A stretch of DNA of 64,000 nucleotides from VXNE01 sp963664635 (GCA_963664635.1 OY761542.1:2790001-2854000), one strand, 5' to 3'. Numbered from the stretch's first letter, positions 44,381-54,640 are shown. The notes: generated by a model not told the origin, from the letters alone. Program-made: numbers and translations.

Positions 44381-45126
44381 TCCTCGTCATCCTGGCGGCC
44401 GTCCTCGCGGGGATCGCGTTCGTGCTGCTCGTGCGCGTGTTCTGGGCCAAGGCGCAGCCGAGCGGGAGTTCCCTGCTCCTGACCACCGCCGCGATCGTCC
44501 TGGTGGCGGGGCTCGGGGTGCTGGCTGCGACCGGACGGCTACATTGGCTGGCCGCTGCCGGCGCGGCGGTCTTCCCGTTTCTCAGACGCGGCTTCTCCCT
44601 GCTGCGCTTCTGGCCCCTGCTTCGCCGGGTAGCGCCCCTGGCGGGCCAGGCGTTCGGCACGCGCCAGGCGCATGCTGCGGACGCAGGATCCGGCGCCGAA
44701 CAGTCGGAGGTGGAGACGGCGGACCTGCGCATGACGCTGCATCACGGCACGGGCGAGATGGACGGAGAAGTACTCACCGGCATTTTCGCGGGCCGGAGAC
44801 TGTCGACCCTCGCGCTGGAAGAACTGCGGACACTCCGGGGGGCGCTGTCCTCTGGCGACTCCGCAAGGTTGCTCGACAGCTACCTGGAGCGGCACCATCC
44901 CGGCTGGGACGACATTGGCGATAGCGCTGGCACCGCGGAGTCCCCTGATGGGCAGATGACCGAATCGCGCGCCCTCGAAGTGCTCGGCCTGGAGGCGGGA
45001 GCCACGCAGGAGGAGGTTGTCGAGGCCCATCGCCGCCTTATCCAGAAGCTGCACCCGGACCGCGGCGGGTCCACCTACCTGGCGGCTACGCTGAACGAGG
45101 CCAAGAAGGTTCTCCTGTCCCCGTAG
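44377..45126 (+). CDS. Membrane-anchored J-domain protein
   Basis: 249 residues. The N-terminus has two or three hydrophobic segments (LVILAAVLAGIAFVLLVRVF, LLTTAAIVLVAGLGVLAATG). A cytoplasmic middle follows (TADLRMTLHHGTGEMDGEVL), and the C-terminus is a J domain: ALEVLGLEAGATQEEVVEAH with the essential HPD in QKLHPDRGGS. This layout resembles DjlA-like co-chaperones that recruit DnaK to the membrane. It is coupled to the VWA gene and converges on the TerB gene over a shared hairpin. Confidence 0.88.
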   Translation: MILVILAAVLAGIAFVLLVRVFWAKAQPSGSSLLLTTAAIVLVAGLGVLAATGRLHWLAAAGAAVFPFLRRGFSLLRFWPLLRRVAPLAGQAFGTRQAHAADAGSGAEQSEVETADLRMTLHHGTGEMDGEVLTGIFAGRRLSTLALEELRTLRGALSSGDSARLLDSYLERHHPGWDDIGDSAGTAESPDGQMTESRALEVLGLEAGATQEEVVEAHRRLIQKLHPDRGGSTYLAATLNEAKKVLLSP

Positions 45127-45155
45127 GGGCGACCCTCGTGGTCGCCCGTCCCCTA
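45123..45155. terminator. REP-like hairpin shared by convergent genes
   Basis: A 33-bp interrupted palindrome, outer arms GTAGGGG / CCCCTAC and inner GGGCGACC / GGTCGCCC. It contains the stop codons of both the J-domain gene (45124-45126) and the TerB gene (45153-45155). Probably a bidirectional terminator or REP element. Confidence 0.6.
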
Positions 45156-45554
45156 CGCTGACGGGTGCATGAACTCCCGCGCTTCCTGCTCGAGGGCCAC
45201 CAGGCGCTTCACCCAGTTGTGCATCAGCAGGAAATCGTCTCCGTCGATGCCGAAGGCCTCGCCGATCTCCTGGAGCAGGCACTCTTCCTCGACCTCGAAC
45301 GCGCCATCCACATAGCCGAGTCGCAGCAGGTTCAGCATGGCGATGGCCCGGGCCCGGCGGCTGCCGAATATGGCGCCGATGCCCTCGAGCTCCAGGTAGT
45401 CCGACTCGGTGGCGGGATGGAGTTCCATCTCGCGCTTGAACTCGTCGAGCATGACCTCCTCGTTGGGGTCGAGGAGGCCGTCCGAAACCACGACGTTGTG
45501 CGCGAGTCCCAGGAGCGCGTTGCGCTGTTCGTCCGTGAGCGACGAGAGCCACAT
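45153..45554 (-). CDS. TerB-like protein
   Basis: 133 residues, all-helical. LTDEQRNALLGLAHNVVVSD and GLLDPNEEVMLDEFKREMEL hold the acidic residues of TerB, with AMLNLLRLGYVDGAFEVEEE and IGEAFGIDGDDFLLM repeating the pattern. TerB binds metal and takes part in membrane-linked stress responses. TerB folds are often found with J domains (as in DjlA); here the J-domain gene faces it, so the two may work together. Confidence 0.8.
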   Translation of the reverse strand: MWLSSLTDEQRNALLGLAHNVVVSDGLLDPNEEVMLDEFKREMELHPATESDYLELEGIGAIFGSRRARAIAMLNLLRLGYVDGAFEVEEECLLQEIGEAFGIDGDDFLLMHNWVKRLVALEQEAREFMHPSA

Positions 45555-45581
45555 GGCCGGGGTCCGCCCGTTGCCCGCGTG

Positions 45582-45707
45582 CTACCCGCCCGCGAAGAAC
45601 GACGCGATCAGGCTGGCCGCCATGATGACGACACAGAGCCAGCCCACGCCGAGGAACGCCTTCATCGCCAGCGGTTGCTCAAGGAAATCTTCAAGCAGGT
45701 ACCACAT
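45582..45707 (-). CDS. Small single-pass membrane protein
   Basis: 41 residues from ATG 45707: short polar start (WYLLEDFLEQPLAMKAF) then a hydrophobic segment (GVGWLCVVIMAASLIASFFA). A longer frame upstream only translates the 13-nt repeat and is not credible. No family recognised. It lies 27 bp upstream of the TerB gene, so it may belong to that transcript. Confidence 0.5.
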   Translation of the reverse strand: MWYLLEDFLEQPLAMKAFLGVGWLCVVIMAASLIASFFAGG

Positions 45708-45730
45708 CTGTGTCGCGCTCCGTTCTTTCT

Positions 45731-45805
45731 GTCCCGAGCTCCTGTCCCGAGCTCCTGTCCCGAGTTCCTGTCCCGAGCTCCTGTCCCGAGCTCCCTGTCC
45801 CGAAC
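45731..45805. repeat. 13-nt tandem minisatellite
   Basis: Five full copies and a partial of GTCCCGAGCTCCT (one with GTT, one with an extra C), between rimO and the small membrane gene. Each unit holds the GAGCTC palindrome. Confidence 0.9.
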
Positions 45806-45929
45806 CCGTCGGGCAGGCGGGCCGGAAGGCCGCGAGAGTACCACAGCGCCCCACGGCCGGGCCCGGCTGGAACCGCGCCGCGCCGACCCGGCCGCGCGGC
45901 TCCCGCGCCGATGGCGAGGGGCGGTCCGA

Positions 45930-47252
<1,323 letters not shown>

Positions 47253-47390
47253 GGAACCTGCAAGGCTTGCCGGGAGCGGGCGTCGGCGGCGGCAGGGCCG
47301 CCGGACCCGGGACAACGCCCTATTGTAGCCTGCGGACGCCCGGTTCCCCGACCGCGCCGGCGCTACGCCGAGCAACTGGACGTTCCCTTC

Positions 47391-47434
47391 GGTTCCCGTC
47401 GAACGGTTCCCGTCGAACGGCTCCCGTCAAACGG
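47391..47434. repeat. 14-nt tandem repeat
   Basis: Three copies of GGTTCCCGTCGAAC (third with CT and AA changes), between rimO and the secreted-protein gene. Confidence 0.85.
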
Positions 47435-47497
47435 CGAGGAGGTGCGGTTCCTCGACCACGGCCCCGACCACGAGCCCGACGCGCCCGCGCGCAGGGC

Positions 47498-48016
47498 TTA
47501 CTCGCCCAAAGGGCGCGCCGCGCATCCGTCTGCATGCTGTTTGATCGTGACCTCCGCCTCGAACCGGCACGGAAACCCCCTGGGGTTGGGGCAGAAGCTG
47601 AACCATCCACTTGGGATCCAGGTGCTGAACTGCGGGTCCGTAAGGATGATCTTGACGGTCTCGTCGTATTCGCAGAGTGAATCCTCGAACGTCTTCACGG
47701 TTGCGGGCGCCTGCGCAATCGATTGGTGGGGCGACCATTGGACGTATCCGGAGGCCGGCTCGTAGTCCTGCCACCGCCCGCTGCCCGTGGCGCTCCCGTC
47801 CGCAGTCTTGAACTTGTAGCGGATATGATGGTTCGCGGTCCTGGCGTTGGTGAACGTGACTTGCAGATCGTGCCCCTCGTAGGGGCCGTTGCCCGATGCC
47901 GACAGGGGGTCCGCCGCAACCGGCTGTGCGAGCGCCGTCAGCATGATCGCGGCGAAGGCGGCCCGGATGACTCCCACCGGTCCGAAAGCAGTGCGACAAG
48001 GCAATGAGATCTGCAT
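47498..48016 (-). CDS. Secreted protein of unknown function
   Basis: 172 residues from ATG 48016, with AGGAGA six bases upstream. Signal peptide (VIRAAFAAIMLTALAQPVAA, cleavage near ADP). The mature part reads like a beta-sandwich: GPYEGHDLQVTFTNARTANH, HHIRYKFKTADGS, FPCRFEAEVTI, with a few cysteines. No family recognised. It lies 180 bp downstream of the MacB-like gene, same strand, with its own leader, so its link to the exporter is uncertain. Confidence 0.65.
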   Translation of the reverse strand: MQISLPCRTAFGPVGVIRAAFAAIMLTALAQPVAADPLSASGNGPYEGHDLQVTFTNARTANHHIRYKFKTADGSATGSGRWQDYEPASGYVQWSPHQSIAQAPATVKTFEDSLCEYDETVKIILTDPQFSTWIPSGWFSFCPNPRGFPCRFEAEVTIKQHADGCAARPLGE

Positions 48017-48194
48017 GGGACTCTCCTGCATCGTTAAGCTCTGGGTCATGGTTCCCTCTATCCGGGCCTGTATCCGGAGGGGACGAATATATACCTGCGC
48101 CAAGTCGTGTGGAACAAAACGAAGCAACGGCATGACGGCGAGCGGATGCAGTCGCCCGCGCGCAGGACGGGCAAGACAATCCGCCGCCCCCCTT

Positions 48195-50210
48195 TCATTC
48201 GCCCTGGAGCCCCGCTATGGGGTCGAGTCGCGAGGCCTGGCGCGCCGGCTGGTACCCGAAGAACAACCCGACCGCCGTCGCCGTGCCCAGTCCGCTTGCC
48301 ACCGACACGCCGGACACGAAGTACTCCCAGCCCGTGAACCGGCAGATCGCCCAGGTCGCCGCCAGGCCGAGCACGACGCCGAGCACGCCGCCCGCCGTCG
48401 TCAGGATGACCGATTCGATGAGGAACTGGCTCTGGATGTCCCGGCGCCGCGCCCCGAGCGCGCGGCGGATGGCGATCTCGCGGCGACGCTCCGCCACGGA
48501 GACGAGCATGATGTTCATGATCCCGATCCCGCCGACCATCAGGGCGATGCTGCCGACCGCCCCCAGCAGCAGGGTGTAGTTGCGCATCTGCGCCTCCAAC
48601 CGGGCGATCAGATCCTTCGCGGCGACGATTTCGAGCTTCAGGGCGGGCGCCCTGTCCCGGAAGAAAGACCGCACGTCCGCCACGGCCGTCTCGTAATGGA
48701 CGCCGGGACGTGACCGGGCGACGATGACGTCGATCTCCGGATCGGGCACGACCCGCCCCGAGGTGGTGATCGGCACGAAGACCGACTCGTTCGCGTCCAC
48801 CTGGACCGGCAGCGCGTAGCTCTCGGTACGGTCGTTCAGCACCCCCACGATGGTGCAGAGCACCTCGTCGATCTCGACGATCTCGCCCACGAACCGGTCG
48901 GCGCCGGCGCGCCGCATCGCATCCGCGACATCGGCGCCGACGACGCACCAGTACCGGTCGACGTCGAGGTCCGAGATGAACCGGCCCGCCTGGACGGACA
49001 ACCGGTTCACGTCGGCGAACGACGCGGTGACGCCCTGGATGCTTCCGCTGCCGACGTTCCTGCCGGCGTAGCGGAAGCGCCCGTGTCCCGAGATCCTGGG
49101 CGCCGCCTCGACGATCGATGCGACCGCCGGTGCCAGGTGGATGGCGTCCGACAGCGCGATGGTCGCCGGGCGCTGCCCGGGGGGCTCGGCATCGAACGAC
49201 CTCCGCACGAGCAGGATGTCGGTGCCAAGGGCCTCGAACTGCTTGCGCGCCTGCGCCTTCGCAATCTCGCCCAGCGAGACCATGGCGATCACCGACGAGA
49301 TGCCGATCATGATGCCGACGAGGCCGAGCACCGTGCGCAGTCTCGCCTTGCGCAGGCTGTCGGTCGCCTCCCGGGCGTTCGCGCCAAGGACCGCAAGGGC
49401 TCTGGAGAGGGTCCCGGCCCCCGGCGTCGGCCCCCGCGGGCGCGCCGCGGCGCCCTTGTGGATGTCGCCGGGCGGGGACGGGTGCCGCGGGACGACCGCG
49501 TCGGCGGCTCCCGGATCATGGGCCAGGGCCTCGACAAGCCTGCCATCGCGGATACGCAACCGCCGCGCGCACTGGTTCGCGATGGCCGGGTCATGGGTGA
49601 TGATCAGGATCGTGACCCCGCGCTCGGCGTTCAACTCGAGGAGGAGATCCATCGCCTCCCGGGCGGTGTCCGCATCCAGCGCGCCGGTCGGCTCGTCGGC
49701 CAGCAGCAGTGCGGGCTCTCCCACCAGGGCCCGGGCGATGGCGACCCTCTGCTTCTGCCCGCCGGAGAGCTGGTCGGGCCGGTGGTGGAGCCGGTCGTCC
49801 ATGCCGACCCGCTCCAGCACGGCGCGCGCGCGGTCCATGGTTTCCGCGCGCCCGGCCCCCCGGTACACCAGCGGCAAGCACACGTTCTCCAGCGCCGTCA
49901 AACGCGGCAACAGGTGAAAGGACTGGAAGACGAAGCCGATGCGCCGGTTGCGCAACGCCGACAACGCGTCGTCCCCGAGCCCGGAGACGTCGCGCCCGTC
50001 GAGCACGCAGTTGCCGGAGGTCGGGCGGTCCAGCAGCCCGACGATGTTCATCAGCGTCGTCTTGCCGCTTCCCGACGGGCCCATGATCGACACCACGTCG
50101 CCGGCGCCCACCTCCAGGTCGACGCCGTGCAGTACCTGCGTCGTCACCGATCCGAGCCGGTAGCTCCGGTAGACATCGACCAGACCCAGCATGCCCCGCG
50201 GCGCCGTCAT
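48195..50210 (-). CDS. MacB-type ABC exporter (ATPase fused to permease)
   Basis: 671 residues from ATG 50210. ATPase domain (10-235): GPSGSGKTTLMNIVGLLDRP (Walker A), LSGGQKQRVAIARAL (signature), LLLADEPTGALD (Walker B). A Pro/Gly-rich linker leads to the MacB permease: membrane segment TVLGLVGIMIGISSVIAMVS, a periplasmic domain of about 220 residues, then the FtsX-like C-terminus (GSIALMVGGIGIMNIMLVSV, REIAIRRALGARRRDI). MacB works with a periplasmic adaptor and TolC to expel macrolides, peptides or siderophores. The adaptor gene is 73 bp upstream. Confidence 0.92.
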   Translation of the reverse strand: MTAPRGMLGLVDVYRSYRLGSVTTQVLHGVDLEVGAGDVVSIMGPSGSGKTTLMNIVGLLDRPTSGNCVLDGRDVSGLGDDALSALRNRRIGFVFQSFHLLPRLTALENVCLPLVYRGAGRAETMDRARAVLERVGMDDRLHHRPDQLSGGQKQRVAIARALVGEPALLLADEPTGALDADTAREAMDLLLELNAERGVTILIITHDPAIANQCARRLRIRDGRLVEALAHDPGAADAVVPRHPSPPGDIHKGAAARPRGPTPGAGTLSRALAVLGANAREATDSLRKARLRTVLGLVGIMIGISSVIAMVSLGEIAKAQARKQFEALGTDILLVRRSFDAEPPGQRPATIALSDAIHLAPAVASIVEAAPRISGHGRFRYAGRNVGSGSIQGVTASFADVNRLSVQAGRFISDLDVDRYWCVVGADVADAMRRAGADRFVGEIVEIDEVLCTIVGVLNDRTESYALPVQVDANESVFVPITTSGRVVPDPEIDVIVARSRPGVHYETAVADVRSFFRDRAPALKLEIVAAKDLIARLEAQMRNYTLLLGAVGSIALMVGGIGIMNIMLVSVAERRREIAIRRALGARRRDIQSQFLIESVILTTAGGVLGVVLGLAATWAICRFTGWEYFVSGVSVASGLGTATAVGLFFGYQPARQASRLDPIAGLQGE

Positions 50211-50283
50211 CGCGGCGCGTCCCCGCCCCGGGGCGGCGCATCGACCCGCTCGGGGCCCGGACGGTTCCGGCGCTGGTTTCCCA

Positions 50284-52047
50284 TCACGGGGGAAGGACGA
50301 CCTCGTCGCCGGCCGAGAGCCCCGCGACCACCTCGACCGAGTCGAGCGTGGTGAGGCCGAGCTCGACCGCACGCCTCTGCACGCCCGCGCCGTCCCGGTC
50401 GACGACACGCACCCAGGCCTCGTCGCCCTGCTGTTCAACCGCATCGATCGGGACCAGCAGCGCCGCCGGGCGGTTGTGGACCACGATCGTGACATGCGCC
50501 GACATCCCCACCCGCAGCCGGTCGCCGGCCGCCGCCTCCAGCGCGTCGAGCGCGACGACGATCTCGAACTCACCGCGCCGCAAGCCAACGCCCGCCTGCG
50601 ACGACACGTGGGCGACGGCCCCCTCGATGCGCAGTCCGGGAAAGCCGGGACCGGTGATCCAGGCACGCTGGCCGGTCTCGATCTTCTCCACGTCCACCTC
50701 GTCGATGCTGCCGATCACGGAGAGCCGCTCGAGGTCGGCGATGCTCAGCAGAAGCTCTCCCTGCGCCACCGGCCGGCCCCGGGCAAGCGGCTTTTGTCGG
50801 TCGCTGGCCGCGGCCACCATGATCCCCGAGATCGGCGCCCCGAGATCGGCCAGATCCAGCTTCGTCCGGAGCTCGCGCAGCCGGCCTTGCGCATTCTCGA
50901 CCTCGAGCCGCGCCACGCGCATCGCCTCCTCGCCGCCTTGCGCCTCGACCGCTTCCGCCTCCCGCACGGCCGCCTCCAGATCCAGTTGCAGGTTCTCGCG
51001 GCCGCGCTCCGCCTCTTCGTGCTCCCTGGCGGGGACGATCCCCCGATCCAGCAGGAAAGCGGTTCGCGCGAGGTTGCGCTCCGAGTCGTCGAGCGCCATG
51101 CGCGCCCGGCGCAACGTGCGCTGGGCACGCGCCATCTCCGCGCCGTTCTCCCAGTCTTCGAGCGCGCGGAGCGTGTCGAGCGCCTGGATGTGCTCGACCT
51201 CGGCGCGCCGCAGTTCCACCGCGAGCTGGCCGGTGTCGAGCGCGACCAGGGGATCGCCCTCGGCGACGCGCTGGCCGGGCTCCACATGCACCGCGCTCAC
51301 GTGACTGTCGAACGGACCGACCACCTCCACCACGCGCCCCGGCTCCAGTTGCCCGCGCAGCGCGATGGTCGAACGGAGCTCGCGGGGCTCCAGGGTCATC
51401 GTCCGTGGCAACTCGGACGGTCCGGCCTCGACGGCGGAGCCGACGTCCAGCGCCGCGGTGGCGTCGAACAGGTCGAGCGGCCGCACGTACCACGCGCCGA
51501 TGGCCAGGAACAGGGCCGCGACCAGGAACACCGCCAGGCCGCGCGCCGCCTGGACCCGCTTCATGATCACCGAGAGCGCCTCGTTGCGGGCCTCGATGTC
51601 CCGATACGCGGTCTGCAGCTCACCGAGCTGGGTCTCGATGACCTGCGCCTGGCGAAGCTCGGTCTCGCGCAACTCCCGGATCTCGGTGATGTCGGAGACC
51701 ACGGCGATCACCGCCGCCCGCCCCCCGCCCCCCGCACCGCTCAGATAGGACGTCGTGACCGACAGGGACCGGGGTTCGTCGCCGGCATGCACGCGCGCCA
51801 CGCGCCGCGCGATGCCGCCGCGGGTGGCCACGGCGTCGAGCACGACCTCGGTGAACTCGTCGAAGCCCTCGAGCTGAACGAAGAGCGCTCCGAACTGGCC
51901 GCCGACGACCTCGGCGGGGTCGAGCCCGAACATCTGGCACACGGCGGCGTTGGCGAGCCTGACCGACCCGTCGAAGCCGATGACCATCACCCCGTCGGAC
52001 AGGTTCTCGAACAGCGCCCGGTAGACTTCGGGGTCGTGGCCCTTCAC
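50284..52047 (-). CDS. PAS domain-HlyD/MacA adaptor fusion
   Basis: 587 residues from GTG 52047. Residues 1-130 are a PAS domain (YRALFENLSDGVMVIGFDGS, RLANAAVCQMFGLDPAEVVG, AVIAVVSDITEIRE). A short coiled coil and one membrane span follow (GLAVFLVAALFLAIGAWYV near 190). The rest is a periplasmic adaptor: barrel-sandwich half-motifs (TIALRGQLEPGRVVEVVGPF, VHVEPGQRVAEGDPLVALD), a long alpha-hairpin, then beta-barrel and membrane-proximal domains ending SAGDEVVLPP. Known MacA proteins lack a PAS domain. The layout puts PAS in the cytosol and the adaptor outside. It is the partner of the MacB gene downstream. Confidence 0.88.
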   Translation of the reverse strand: MKGHDPEVYRALFENLSDGVMVIGFDGSVRLANAAVCQMFGLDPAEVVGGQFGALFVQLEGFDEFTEVVLDAVATRGGIARRVARVHAGDEPRSLSVTTSYLSGAGGGGRAAVIAVVSDITEIRELRETELRQAQVIETQLGELQTAYRDIEARNEALSVIMKRVQAARGLAVFLVAALFLAIGAWYVRPLDLFDATAALDVGSAVEAGPSELPRTMTLEPRELRSTIALRGQLEPGRVVEVVGPFDSHVSAVHVEPGQRVAEGDPLVALDTGQLAVELRRAEVEHIQALDTLRALEDWENGAEMARAQRTLRRARMALDDSERNLARTAFLLDRGIVPAREHEEAERGRENLQLDLEAAVREAEAVEAQGGEEAMRVARLEVENAQGRLRELRTKLDLADLGAPISGIMVAAASDRQKPLARGRPVAQGELLLSIADLERLSVIGSIDEVDVEKIETGQRAWITGPGFPGLRIEGAVAHVSSQAGVGLRRGEFEIVVALDALEAAAGDRLRVGMSAHVTIVVHNRPAALLVPIDAVEQQGDEAWVRVVDRDGAGVQRRAVELGLTTLDSVEVVAGLSAGDEVVLPP

Positions 52048-52373
52048 CGCGCACCCGCCTCGATCCGGATCCCCCACCGATCCAGCGTGCGTCCCGCGAG
52101 GCGGACCCCGCTGTCCCCGCGCCCGGCACGGGTCGCGCCGATGACCGGGGCGATCGGGTCCGCGGCGGCCTCCCGGAAGGCGAGGAGGTCGATGTCCTCG
52201 CCGAGGCGCGCCCGGCGGTCCCGCCGGTCCCGGCTGGCGCAGGGACGACGGCAAGCCGAGCACGCCACCGGTCCGCGGCGACCCCGAACGGGAGCCGTTG
52301 CGCGTCCCGGCGGTCGAGGCGGCGGTCGCGCAAGGGACGGTCGTGTTCCAGCCCGTTCGATCGCGTGAATCAT
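52044..52373 (-). CDS. Uncertain ORF upstream of the adaptor
   Basis: 109 residues from ATG 52373. The first half is Arg/Pro-rich and poor; the second half (RLGEDIDLLAFREAAADPIA, GVRLAGRTLDRWGIRIEAGA) looks more protein-like. Its stop overlaps the adaptor GTG (GTGA). It might be the end of a decayed gene or a real coupled small ORF. No family recognised. Confidence 0.35.
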   Translation of the reverse strand: MIHAIERAGTRPSLARPPPRPPGRATAPVRGRRGPVACSACRRPCASRDRRDRRARLGEDIDLLAFREAAADPIAPVIGATRAGRGDSGVRLAGRTLDRWGIRIEAGAR

Positions 52374-52782
52374 CCTGGCCCGCGGTGATCTCTCGGCAAA
52401 TCGGTTGGCTTCGGGGCGATCCTCAAGCGCTCCTACACCTCCTGCACGGCGGTCATGGGGAGCAGCGTAGAGCAGCTTGACCGCCTCGGCAAATCCGTCG
52501 CGGACATGCAGAAACGGGCCGTGCGTCCGGGGCGCGCGTCGGCATCGTCAGTCGCTGGGGGCGGGACAAGGCGCATGTCGTGCCAGGGCCGGCCCCGACC
52601 AGGGGTGTCGAAACGAGGAGCGCTGCGCCTTGATGGTCACACTTCGTTCGTAGTCCCGGGTATGCGCAATTCCGCCCTCCCATATGCCGTGACGCGCCAC
52701 TTGTCGGGCCTGCGTAGTCGTGGTGAGAACAGCCTGCACTGGCACGCTGTCGTTGCAGCGTGTAGCGTCGTTACGGTGAGTC
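52374..52782. other. No gene recognised
   Basis: About 410 bp between divergent units. It should contain promoters for the exporter unit (minus) and higBA (plus), but I see no clear -35/-10 pair. Confidence 0.5.
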
Positions 52783-53055
52783 ATGAGGATCAGGCACAGG
52801 GGACTGCCGGTACTACACGAGCGGGACAATCCCGCGCGGGTGCCCGCTGCCTTGGTCCCGCGGCAGAAACGCATCCTGTTGCGGCTGCAGGAGGCACCGC
52901 ATCCGCGCAGTGCCGACGCGCCGGGCTTCAGGTTGCACCCCCTGAAGGCAGACCGTGACGGCCAATGGAGCGTTCGCGTCTCCGGCAACTGGCGCGTGGT
53001 GTTCCGCTTCGAGGACGGCGAGGCCGTGGACGTGGACCTGGTCGACTATCCCTGA
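52783..53055 (+). CDS. higB: HigB-type RelE/ParE-family toxin
   Basis: 90 residues from ATG 52783. VPAALVPRQKRILLRLQEAP leads to FRLHPLKADRDGQWSVRVSG and NWRVVFRFEDGEAVDVDLVD, the HigB/RelE-fold signature (LHPLKG..G.WS..V..NWR..F). It is an mRNA interferase bound to ribosomes in the known family. Toxin first, antitoxin 16 bp later is the HigBA order. Confidence 0.9.
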   Translation: MRIRHRGLPVLHERDNPARVPAALVPRQKRILLRLQEAPHPRSADAPGFRLHPLKADRDGQWSVRVSGNWRVVFRFEDGEAVDVDLVDYP

Positions 53056-53071
53056 ACCAAGGGAGTTGACG

Positions 53072-53386
53072 ATGATCGACACTGCAGCCGAGCGGGTCGG
53101 CCCAATGCTGAACCCGCCGCACCTTGGCGAACTCGTTCGCGAGAGCATGGACGAAGAGGGCTGGAACGTGACCGAGACGGCGACCCGCCTCGGCTGCGAG
53201 CGCGGGACACTGTCGCGGCTGCTGAACGGCAAGGCTGGCGTGTCGGCGAACATGGCACTGGCGCTGGAGGACATCGGCTGGGGCACCGCCGACCACTGGA
53301 TGCGGATGCAGGCGAGCTACGAACTCGCGCTGGCCCGCAGGTCCCGGGACTCTGCGGACGGGCGCACGGGGGTGTTGCACGGATGA
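53072..53386 (+). CDS. higA: HigA-type HTH antitoxin
   Basis: 104 residues from ATG 53072 with GGGAG upstream. LNPPHLGELVRESMDEEGWN, VTETATRLGCERGTLSRLLN and GKAGVSANMALALEDIGWGT are the HigA Xre-type helix-turn-helix. The C-terminus ends MQASYELALARRSRD. It blocks HigB and represses the operon in the known family. Confidence 0.92.
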   Translation: MIDTAAERVGPMLNPPHLGELVRESMDEEGWNVTETATRLGCERGTLSRLLNGKAGVSANMALALEDIGWGTADHWMRMQASYELALARRSRDSADGRTGVLHG

Positions 53387-53518
53387 ACCCGGCTCCGCGG
53401 CGCCGTCGTCGTGAGACACACCCCGCGCGCCGGCGCCCGCCCCCTGCTTCGGCAGTCGCCTTGCCCCGGGGTGCGGCGCCACGGTCGCCGCCGCCGGCGG
53501 GCGGGGCATCGGCCGAGG

Positions 53519-54228
53519 CTAATCGACGATCGTGACCATGGTTCGGCAAAACGCTGCAAACGACGCGCCGCCATAGTAAGACGCGGTATTCCAGCAATGG
53601 GCGGCCGGTTTGAACGAGGCGCTGTAGCCCTCTCTTCTGAGATTGTTGGTCCAACTATTAAAACCGTCCGGTTTCGACGGTTTCTGCGGATGGGAGTAGC
53701 CCTCGATAACGACAGCGAATGTCCTGCCGACGGCGTGCGCGCCGCAAATCTCCACCTGGAAGCAGTTGTTTTGGCCGAGGCTGGCGTCTCCGAGCTTGAT
53801 GAAGCTGTTGCTGTAGGCTCCGCCGGTTACCACCATATCGGCGTTCGCATCGCACTCCCCCCGACCGTGCGTTGCCGTTCCGCCATTGGCGATATTGACG
53901 GGAAGCCCGGACCTGACTCGCGAGTGGATCCCCGAGGGCGGGCTCGGTATGTTGATGCACAATTGGCCGGTGGCCGCGCTTGCGGTCGCGGTGGCAGCCG
54001 GCGGCTCACCGACAACGCTCCTTATCTGCGCCTCAGCTACCCCCCCCCCCCCCCCCCCCCCGCAAAAACCAGCAGGGCGGCGGCGAGCGCGAACGCCCGC
54101 GGCTTGCGGCGACCGGCGGCCGGGTTCGTCAAGCCCTCGCGCGAATACCTTCCCGACACCCTGGCGTTCGGCAACCGCCGCACCACCGTCGCTCGCAACG
54201 CGTCCATCACCGTGTCGATCATGCTCAT
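53519..54228 (-). pseudogene. Secreted protein gene split by a 22-G tract (likely phase variable, off)
   Basis: From ATG 54228 (GGAGGAG upstream) the frame gives a 47-residue basic leader, a signal-peptide-like core (FALAAALLVFA) and a poly-Gly run, then TAG at 54037-54039. In the next frame the same gene continues as VAEAQIRSVVGEPPAATATA and a 170-residue exported-looking domain with cysteines (CINIPSPPSGIHSRVRSGLP, NNCFQVEICGAHAVGR, AFCRTMVTIVD). One more G (23) or two fewer (20) would join them; 21 and 22 do not. The organisation is that of slipped-strand phase variation. No family recognised for the mature part. Confidence 0.75.
54040..54061. repeat. 22-bp homopolymer C (G on coding strand)
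   Basis: Twenty-two consecutive C on the plus strand, inside the minus-strand secreted-protein gene right after its hydrophobic core. Far longer than any other homopolymer in the window. Confidence 0.97.
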
Positions 54229-54544
54229 CGTCTCCTCCGAATCTTCCGGCCGGCGCAAATGAGGCAACTGCCTCCCAGCCATCGTTTATCCCGATTTCGC
54301 GCAACCTCTTACCATACCCGACCGGCAACTCGCAAGCGCAAAACTGCCTCCCATCCCCCTCACGCCGCCGCGACATCCTCCACCGCCGCCCCGGCCCGAA
54401 ACTCTCCTGCACGGTGCCGGAGTCCCTCGCCCCAGGCGGCATCTTCGCGGTTTGGCGGCGAAGCCGCGATCCTGCTCGCGCTGCTCGACCGCGCTGTCCC
54501 GTCAAGTTGCTTTTTCCACGACAAGCGCAGACAATCCGCGCGCC
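54229..54544. other. No gene recognised
   Basis: 316 bp between the phase-variable gene and the aroG leader. It should contain both divergent promoters; none is obvious by eye. Confidence 0.45.
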
Positions 54545-54640
54545 ATGAAGATCAGCGAGTCGACTTGCCAGACCATGCCCGACCGGCGGACGCGTATCGC
54601 ACGCCGGTCGGGCTATTGGTTTGCCTATCCCCCCCGATAG
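54545..54640 (+). CDS. Aromatic-rich leader peptide of the aroG attenuator
   Basis: 31 codons from ATG 54545, or 21 from the in-frame ATG at 54575, ending at TAG 54638-54640. Codons 54614-54628 read Tyr-Trp-Phe-Ala-Tyr, so all three aromatic amino acids occur within five codons. The peptide is otherwise Arg-rich. It lies 97 bp before the DAHP synthase start and upstream of a strong terminator hairpin. No good Shine-Dalgarno was seen for either start, which tempers confidence. Confidence 0.7.
   Translation: MKISESTCQTMPDRRTRIARRSGYWFAYPPR

Noticed and set aside
45582..45854. 90-codon version of the small membrane protein
   Set aside because: Its first half only translates the 13-nt minisatellite; the 41-codon start is more credible.
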